From contig NZ_WJYO01000004.1 in NCBI RefSeq assembly GCF_010994095.1, forward strand, positions 430,458 to 494,457: a stretch of 64,000 nucleotides of DNA, given 5' to 3'. Every line of letters starts with the position of its first letter. Positions within the stretch are counted from its first letter, which is position 1. Below are positions 59,424 through 64,000 of this stretch, in pieces. The translations under genes were made by a program, and so were the position numbers. The stretch comes from Mumia xiangluensis (GTDB taxonomy: Bacteria > Actinomycetota > Actinomycetes > Propionibacteriales > Nocardioidaceae). The notes below the pieces were generated by a model. The model did not search any database. It was given only the letters and a program-made list of their open reading frames with translations, and was not told where the DNA came from.

Positions 59424-60188
59424 GTGCCCGCGCTGAACATCCGCAAGTTCGTGACCCGCTTCCGCGGTCTCGCCGACCTGGTTGCCGCGGACACGATGAC
59501 CGAGCACGCCGCGGCGTTCCTGCGGGCGAGCGTCGTGTCGGGGCACAACGTCGTCGTCTCCGGGGGCACGCAGTGCGGCAAGACGACGCTGCTCAACGCC
59601 TTGGCGGCCGAGGTCCCCGGCACCGAGCGCGTCGTGTCGGCCGAGGAGGTATTCGAGCTGCGCTTCGCCCACCCCGACTGGGTGGCGCTCCAGACGCGCC
59701 AGTCCGGGCTGGAGGGCACCGGCGAGATCCGGCTCCGCACGCTGGTCAAGGAGGCCCTGCGGATGCGCCCGTCGAGGCTCGTGATCGGTGAGGTCCGCGC
59801 GGAGGAGTGCTTCGACCTCCTGCTGGCGCTCAACGCCGGCATCCCGGGCATGGCGACGCTGCACGCGTCGTCGGCACGGCAGGCGCTCGTCAAGATGTGC
59901 ACGCTGCCGCTGCTGGCCGGCGAGAACATCTCCGCGCGGTTCGTCGTGCCCACCGTCGCGACCTGCGTCGACCACGTCGTGCACCTGGGCATCGACGCGC
60001 ACGGACGCCGTACGGTCCGCGAGATCGCTGCGGTGAGCGGACGGGTCGAGAACGACGTGATCGAGACCGAGACGCTGTTCGAGCGCCGCGACGGTGTCCT
60101 GGTGCGGGCGAGCGGCACCCCCGCGCGGTCGGAGCGGTTCACACAGGCCGGCATCGATCTCGGCGCGCTCCTGAGGGCCGAGGCGTGA
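59424..60188 (+). pseudogene. cpaF: cpaF/tadA C-terminal ATPase fragment
   Basis: The right half of the pilus ATPase: Walker A SGGTQCGKTTLLNALAAE, the Asp-box glutamate in VVSAEEVFELRF, Walker B RLVIGEVRAEECFDLLLALNAG and His box TLHASS. In frame with the left fragment, 162 + 245 residues give about 407, normal for CpaF/TadA. A GTG at 59424 in element DNA could start a protein of about 254 residues with the ATPase core but without the N-terminal helical domain needed for hexamer assembly and pilus contact. It overlaps tadB by 4 bases. Confidence 0.85.
59434..59451. repeat. attR core: 18-bp direct repeat
   Basis: TGAACATCCGCAAGTTCG, identical to the core at 45596-45613. The CpaF reading frame resumes at once after it (VTRFRGLADLV). 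Confidence 0.9.
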
Positions 60189-61045
60189 CCGGCTCCGTGG
60201 TCGGTCTCGGCGTCGGCATCGGGCTCCTGCTGATCTGGTCCGGGTTGACCTCGTCGACGCACGGGGACACCGCGCCCGCCCAGCGAAGGAGCCGGCTCGA
60301 CGAGCTCTTGGCGCGGGCTGGCGCGGACGGTGCCACGTCGCGCGGCGTCCTCGCGGTGTGCGCGGTCTGCGGAGTCCTCGGACTCCTCGTCGCGCTCGTC
60401 GTCACAGCGACGCCGACGGTGGCGCTCGTCGCGGGCGCCGCAGCCGCGTACGCCCCGATCGCGGCCGTCCGCGGACGCGCGCGCCGCGTCACCGAGGAGC
60501 GGGCCGCAGCCTGGCCGGAGGCGGTCGACCACCTCGCCTCCGCCGTACGCGCCGGCATGTCGCTGCCCGAGGCCCTTGCCGGCCTCGGCGAGCGCGGGCC
60601 AGAGCCTCTGCGTCCCGCGTTCGCCGCCTTCGCCCGCGACTACCAGGTGAGTGGGCGATTCTCCGAGTGCCTCGACGCCCTCAAGGCGCGGTTGGCCGAC
60701 CCGGTCGGCGACCGGGTGGTCGAGGCGCTGCGGCTCGCACGCGATGTCGGCGGCGGTGATCTCGGCCGCATGCTCCGCACCCTGTCGGCGTTCCTGCGCG
60801 ACGACCTCCGGACCCGCGGCGAGCTCGTCGCTCGTCAGGCGTGGACGGTCAACGGGGCGCGTCTCGCCGTGTCGGCGCCGTGGATCGTTCTCGCGCTGAT
60901 GTCGCTCCAGCGGGACGCGATCTCCCAGTTCGGATCCGGCACCGGTCTGGTGCTGCTCGTCGGTGGCGCGGTCGCGTGCCTCCTCGCGTACCAGCTGATG
61001 CTCCTCATCGGGCGGCTTCCCCGCGAGCCCCGGGTGCTGCGATGA
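60185..61045 (+). CDS. tadB: TadB-like inner-membrane protein (GSPII_F)
   Basis: 286 residues with hydrophobic segments near the N-terminus and C-terminus. The central cytoplasmic part WPEAVDHLASAVRAGMSLPEALAGLGERGPEPLRPAFAAFARDYQVSGRFSECLDALKARLADPVGDRVVEALRLARDVGGGDLGRML is the GSPII_F domain. TadB/TadC form the platform that the CpaF ATPase drives. GTG start overlaps the cpaF stop; ends overlapping tadC. Confidence 0.9.
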   Translation: MTGSVVGLGVGIGLLLIWSGLTSSTHGDTAPAQRRSRLDELLARAGADGATSRGVLAVCAVCGVLGLLVALVVTATPTVALVAGAAAAYAPIAAVRGRARRVTEERAAAWPEAVDHLASAVRAGMSLPEALAGLGERGPEPLRPAFAAFARDYQVSGRFSECLDALKARLADPVGDRVVEALRLARDVGGGDLGRMLRTLSAFLRDDLRTRGELVARQAWTVNGARLAVSAPWIVLALMSLQRDAISQFGSGTGLVLLVGGAVACLLAYQLMLLIGRLPREPRVLR

Positions 61046-61974
61046 CGGCCACGATGATCGGGGCCGTGCTCGCTGCCGGGGTCGCGCTCGGCCTCCTCGA
61101 GCTGTGGCACGTGGGGCGCCTGCGGCGTCGCCCGAGCCTGGTCAGCCGCATCTCCCCGTACGTCAGCGACCCCGGAGCCGGATCGGCTGCGACGCCCGAC
61201 GGCGTACGCCCGTGGGCCGCCGGGCACGCGGTCTTCGGCCCGTCGCTGCGCCGAGCCGCCGGAGTCGTCGAACGCGTCGTGGGCGGCAGCGCCTCCGTAC
61301 GCCGCCGGTTGCGGCGCTGCGCGTCGGAGCAGTCCGTCGAGGAGTTCCGCACCAGTCAGGTGATCTGGGGCGTGACGTCCTTCGGCGCCGTCGCGGTGCT
61401 CCTCACGACGTGGGGGCTCCTGTCGGACGTGTCACCGCTCGCCGGGCTGGTCCTCTGCGCGGTTGCCGGTGTCAGCGGCGTTCTGGCGCGCGACCTGGCG
61501 CTCACCCAGGCGGTCCAGAGGCACGAGGAACGCCTCACCAGGGAGTTCCCCACGCTCGCCGACCTGCTCGCGCTCGCCGTCGCCGCGGGGGAGGGCCCGG
61601 TCTCGGCCCTCGAACGCGTTGCCGACGTCAGCAACGGCGCTATGTCCGCCGAGCTCCGCACGGTCGTGGGCGACGTCCGTACGGGGCGCCCGCTGACCGT
61701 CGCGCTCGACGACCTGTCCGCACGGACCGGCGTCGCAGCGGTCGCTCGCTTCGCCGAGGCGCTGGCCGTCGCCGTCGACCGCGGGACGCCCCTGGTCGAG
61801 GTCCTGCACGCGCAGGCGGCCGACGTCCGGGAGGCCGGTCGCCGCGAGCTCGTCGAGTCCGGCGCTCGCCGCGAGGTGCTCATGCTCGTCCCGGTCGTCT
61901 TCCTCGTCCTCCCCGTCACGGTCCTCTTCGCCTTCTATCCCGGACTGGTCGGGCTATCCCTCACCTCCCCCTGA
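61042..61974 (+). CDS. tadC: TadC-like inner-membrane protein (GSPII_F)
   Basis: 310 residues. GSPII_F region EFPTLADLLALAVAAGEGPVSALERVADVSNGAMSAELRTVVGDVRTGRPLTVALDDLSARTGVAAVARFAEALAVAVDRGTPLVEVLHAQAADVREAGRRELVE. Hydrophobic segments at start, middle and end (MLVPVVFLVLPVTVLFAFYPGLVGL). Partner of TadB in the Tad platform. ATG start overlaps tadB by 4 bases. Confidence 0.9.
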   Translation: MTATMIGAVLAAGVALGLLELWHVGRLRRRPSLVSRISPYVSDPGAGSAATPDGVRPWAAGHAVFGPSLRRAAGVVERVVGGSASVRRRLRRCASEQSVEEFRTSQVIWGVTSFGAVAVLLTTWGLLSDVSPLAGLVLCAVAGVSGVLARDLALTQAVQRHEERLTREFPTLADLLALAVAAGEGPVSALERVADVSNGAMSAELRTVVGDVRTGRPLTVALDDLSARTGVAAVARFAEALAVAVDRGTPLVEVLHAQAADVREAGRRELVESGARREVLMLVPVVFLVLPVTVLFAFYPGLVGLSLTSP

Positions 61975-61989
61975 ACCCAAGGAGCGCCC

Positions 61990-62184
61990 ATGCGCCTACA
62001 CCGCACCCGCCGAGCGCCACGCGCAGACGCCCGCGCCCGACGGCCTCGCGACGAACGCGGCGACGTCCCCGGCTGGGTCATGATCACGGTCATGTCGGCC
62101 GGGCTCGTGGCGGGTCTCACCGCGGTCGCCGGCCCCCAGCTCAAGGCGATGCTCGAGGCGGCGTTGACCTCCGTCTCGGGATGA
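61990..62184 (+). CDS. Flp/Fap-type pilin-like protein
   Basis: 64 residues. A basic N-terminus, then GDVPGWVMITVMSAGLVAGLTAVAGPQLKAMLEAALTSVSG: a Gly-containing cleavage region, a hydrophobic helix (about 30-50) and a short tail, as in actinobacterial Flp pilins. It would be the main subunit of the Tad pilus after prepilin-peptidase cleavage; no peptidase gene is seen in this window. It overlaps the next gene by 4 bases. Confidence 0.8.
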   Translation: MRLHRTRRAPRADARARRPRDERGDVPGWVMITVMSAGLVAGLTAVAGPQLKAMLEAALTSVSG

Positions 62185-62606
62185 GGGCGGGCCGTCCTGC
62201 GACGCGTGCTTGCCGCCGCGGAGCGGGCAGGGGATCGGAGGACGCCGGGTCGGCGGTGGCTGAGTTCTGCCTCGTGATGGTGGTGCTGGTGCCGCTGGTT
62301 CTCGCGATCGTCCAGCTCGCTCTGGTCCTCCACGTCCGCAACACCATCACCGCCGCGGCGGCCGACGGTGCCCGCGCGGCCTCGCGCGACGGCGCCACTC
62401 TCGACCTCGGTGCGCAGCGCGCGCGTGAGCAGATCTCGCGGGCACTCTCGCCTCGGTACGCCCGCGACGTCGTCGCCGAGCGCGCCGCAGCAGGCGGCCA
62501 GTCGCTCGTGGTCGTCCGCGTGCGGACGACGGTGCCCGCACTGGGGTTGTTCGGCGCGACCGTGGAGGTCGACGCCACCGGACGTGCAGTCCTGGAGGCC
62601 GGATGA
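62181..62606 (+). CDS. TadE-family pseudopilin
   Basis: 141 residues. Basic N-terminus, then GSAVAEFCLVMVVLVPLVLAIVQLALVLHVRNTITAAAADGARAASRDGA: the TadE pattern with Glu at +5-like position and a long hydrophobic helix, then an extracellular alpha/beta tail. A minor pilin or pseudopilin of the Tad system. The next TadE-like gene overlaps by 4 bases. Confidence 0.88.
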   Translation: MRAGRPATRACRRGAGRGSEDAGSAVAEFCLVMVVLVPLVLAIVQLALVLHVRNTITAAAADGARAASRDGATLDLGAQRAREQISRALSPRYARDVVAERAAAGGQSLVVVRVRTTVPALGLFGATVEVDATGRAVLEAG

Positions 62607-63049
62607 CCCGATTGCTCGGGGACCGGGGCGACCGCGGGTCCGCCATCGTGGAGATGACGTGGCTCGCACTGCTGCTCCTCGTCCCGCTCGTGTACGTGGT
62701 GCTCGCCGTGTTCGAGGTCCAACGGTCGGCGTACGGCGTGAGCGCGGCTGGACGCGCAGCCGGGCGCGCGTTCTCTCAGGCGCCTGATCCGGCCACGGGT
62801 CGCGAGCGCGCAGCGCGTGCCGCGCAGCTCGTCCTCGAGGACCACCGGATCGACGACGCGGCAACCGACGTGGACATCCGTTGCACCGGGGGACCGTGCC
62901 TGAGTCCTGGATCCTCGGTCGTGGTCACCGTGACGACGCGTGCGCACCTCCCGTTCGTCCCCGACGTCCTCGGAGGGGCGCGGCCGTCGGTGCACCTCGA
63001 CAGCACGCACACCGAGCCGTACGGCCGCTTCCGTGAGGACCGCTCGTGA
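62603..63049 (+). CDS. TadE-family pseudopilin
   Basis: 148 residues. GSAIVEMTWLALLLLVPLVYVVLAVFEVQRSAYGVSAAGRAAGRAFSQA is the TadE/TadF hydrophobic helix with its Glu. Extracellular part with a Cys pair (DIRCTGGPCLSPGSS). Second pseudopilin of the operon. Overlaps preceding and following genes by 4 bases. Confidence 0.87.
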   Translation: MTRLLGDRGDRGSAIVEMTWLALLLLVPLVYVVLAVFEVQRSAYGVSAAGRAAGRAFSQAPDPATGRERAARAAQLVLEDHRIDDAATDVDIRCTGGPCLSPGSSVVVTVTTRAHLPFVPDVLGGARPSVHLDSTHTEPYGRFREDRS

Positions 63050-63489
63050 TCTGGGCAGGCTCGCGACGACCACGACGTGGCGAGCGCGGCCAGGTGACCG
63101 TCATGCTGATCGGGTTCTTCGTGGTGGTCGGCCTGGTGGTGGCCGTGGCGGTGAACGCGTCCGCCGCGTACCTCGGGCAGCGCCGGCTGGCAGATCTCGC
63201 CGACGGCGCAGCGATTGCTGCGAGCGAGGCGGCGGATCGCGCCAGCCTGTACGCGGCGGGCGAGACGGTCGGCCTGGATGCCGGCGCAGCGACCAGCGCA
63301 GTCGAGGACTACCTGACAGCCACGGGCTCGCTCGAGCGCCACGATGGTCTCGCGTGGGACGTCGAGCAGGTCGGTGGTTCTGTACGCGTCCGGCTCAGCG
63401 GGCGCGTACGCATGCCGCTGGTCCCACCAGGGTGGGACCAGACCGCGGCCGTCACAGCAGAAGCGGTCGTCCAGCTGAGGATCCGATGA
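63046..63489 (+). CDS. TadG-like (Rv3654c-like) putative Flp pilus-assembly protein
   Basis: 147 residues. The N-terminal GERGQVTVMLIGFFVVVGLVVAVAVNASAAYLGQRRLADLADGAAIAASEAADRA is the TadG-like signature: GQ.(S/T)(V/L) motif, a hydrophobic helix and the QRRLADLADGAALA segment. In larger TadG proteins a von Willebrand domain follows; here the protein is short. Start GTG 63046; last gene of the Tad operon and followed by the rRNA promoter region. Confidence 0.85.
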   Translation: MIWAGSRRPRRGERGQVTVMLIGFFVVVGLVVAVAVNASAAYLGQRRLADLADGAAIAASEAADRASLYAAGETVGLDAGAATSAVEDYLTATGSLERHDGLAWDVEQVGGSVRVRLSGRVRMPLVPPGWDQTAAVTAEAVVQLRIR

Positions 63490-63969
63490 GGCGGCCTCGC
63501 CGGCGGTCGCGGGTCATCGCTCCAGGTCAGAGCAGGTTTTCACACAGATGGGGACCCCCCTGTTGAGGTGCTTGGGGGACCGTGTAATGTTCTTCTTGTT
63601 GCCGGGGACGGCGGCGGGCAAGGCCGAGAGGCCGGGCGCGCGGCCCTGGTGACCACCTCCCCCAAGATTGCCTCTCTGGTTCTGCATGTGTGGAGCCGCT
63701 GATGGCGCTGCGGGGTGCACACGATGCCCGGTTTCGGGGATCGGTGGTGTGCCTGGTAGGTTTGGGGGTCGCGCCTTGGTCTGATGCCTCGTGTTTGGGG
63801 TTGAGGGTTTTGTGTGTCTGATGTTTGAGAACTCAACAGTGTGCTAAAAGTCGACGAGATAATCAGTATGGCTTTTTTGGGGTCATGATTCCGTGACAAA
63901 TTATTTGTCAGCAAATAGTTAGTCCGGGTTCAAATGTTTGATGTTGTGGCTCAGCCTTTGGTTGGGTTT
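63490..63969 (+). promoter_or_regulatory. rRNA operon promoter and leader region
   Basis: This 480-bp gene-free stretch separates the Tad operon from the 16S gene. It is distinctly richer in T than the rest of the window. A candidate promoter has TTGAGG (63563-63568), a 16-bp spacer and TAATGT (63585-63590). At 63824-63849 lies TTTGAGAACTCAACAGTGTG, the leader motif conserved before actinobacterial rRNA genes, with TTGAG/CTCAA arms. TGACAAATTATTTGTCA at 63893-63909 is a further palindrome likely used in processing of the precursor. Confidence 0.75.
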
Positions 63970-64000
63970 TCGACGGAGAGTTTGATCCTGGCTCAGGACG
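63970..64000 (+). rRNA. rrs: 16S ribosomal RNA, 5' end (cut by window edge)
   Basis: AGAGTTTGATCCTGGCTCAG begins at 63977. It is the universal 5' motif of 16S rRNA, which starts about 7 bases before it. The rest lies outside the window. The gene is on the + strand, in the same direction as the upstream Tad operon. Confidence 0.97.

Larger units (their letters stand above)
45596..59451. mobile_element. 13.8-kb integrated phage-satellite-like element in cpaF
   Basis: Bounded by the 18-bp repeat (45596-45613 and 59434-59451). It carries an XRE repressor, a tyrosine integrase and an M41-type metallopeptidase to the left, then an AlpA-like excisionase, RepA-like ATPase, iteron-like repeats, a P27 TerS, a tape-measure protein, cargo genes and a right-end XRE operon. 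No large terminase, portal, capsid, tail tube, baseplate, holin or lysin genes are recognisable. The mix of integration, replication and TerS is the hallmark of phage-inducible islands; a shrunken prophage is the alternative. By eye the element seems less GC-rich than its flanks. Confidence 0.85.

Noticed and set aside
45596..59451. Intact prophage or ICE interpretation
   Set aside because: No TerL, portal, capsid, lysis, relaxase, FtsK/TraB-type translocase or type IV secretion genes were recognised. Unknown ORFs could still hide diverged ones.
1..64000. CRISPR arrays and tRNA genes
   Set aside because: No regularly spaced repeat-spacer pattern and no cloverleaf-like sequence noticed on either strand. 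tRNA search by eye is weak, so a tRNA scan would be decisive.

Overview
The window looks like chromosomal DNA of a high-GC actinobacterium, most likely Nocardioidaceae-like (Nocardioides/Aeromicrobium/Mumia type). Support: very high GC, many GTG/TTG starts in 4-base GTGA/ATGA overlaps, a 180-kDa-class NAD-glutamate dehydrogenase, an Rv3235-family gene, an actinobacterial Tad pilus set, and an actinobacterial rRNA leader followed by the 5' end of a 16S gene at the right edge. Genus is inference; composition was judged by eye.

Layout of the host part. 0-4.3 kb: Rv3235-family and LysM genes (minus), a small HTH protein, then a SAF-domain (CpaB-like) gene and a CpaE/MinD-like ATPase, which are probable Tad accessory genes. 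4.3-7.5 kb: WS/DGAT acyltransferase, a small unknown and a class III aminotransferase. 7.5-21.5 kb: a large LacI-controlled cluster with a secreted ThuA-like protein, a secreted sugar dehydrogenase with a LamG-like tail, the LacI regulator, a Liv-type ABC importer (binding protein, two permeases, two ATPases), a Gfo/Idh dehydrogenase, a DUF993 aldolase-like protein, a TIM-barrel isomerase and glycerate kinase. Three tandem pairs of LacI-like palindromes mark its promoters. 21.5-45 kb: RDD protein, DUF2505, NAD-GDH, a PspA-like protein with a long acidic tail, a polar amino-acid ABC importer, SDR, CPBP protease, M14 carboxypeptidase, GAP protein, STAS-like protein, ThrE exporter, M24 and M20 peptidases and an APC permease.

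45.6-59.45 kb: a 13.8-kb integrated element inserted inside cpaF/tadA, the motor ATPase gene of the Tad pilus, and bounded by an 18-bp direct repeat. Its left arm carries a three-gene overlapping operon (XRE repressor, tyrosine integrase, M41-type metallopeptidase). Divergent from it run an AlpA-like excisionase, two small genes, a RepA-like ATPase, an iteron-rich stretch with a hairpin, two unknowns, a P27-type small terminase subunit, two small genes and a 1081-residue tape-measure protein. After these come cargo genes (a two-gene soluble-plus-membrane pair, a lipoprotein, a membrane protein, a possible ADP-ribosyltransferase-like protein) and a rightmost minus-strand XRE/DUF6907 operon. No large terminase, portal, capsid, tail tube, holin or lysin gene is visible, so it resembles a phage satellite (PICI-like) more than a prophage.

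59.4-63.5 kb: the second half of cpaF, then tadB, tadC, a Flp pilin, two TadE-like pseudopilins and a TadG-like protein. Precise excision would rejoin cpaF in frame (about 407 residues), so the element may act as a switch for the Tad pilus. 63.5-64 kb: rRNA promoter/leader and the start of 16S rRNA.
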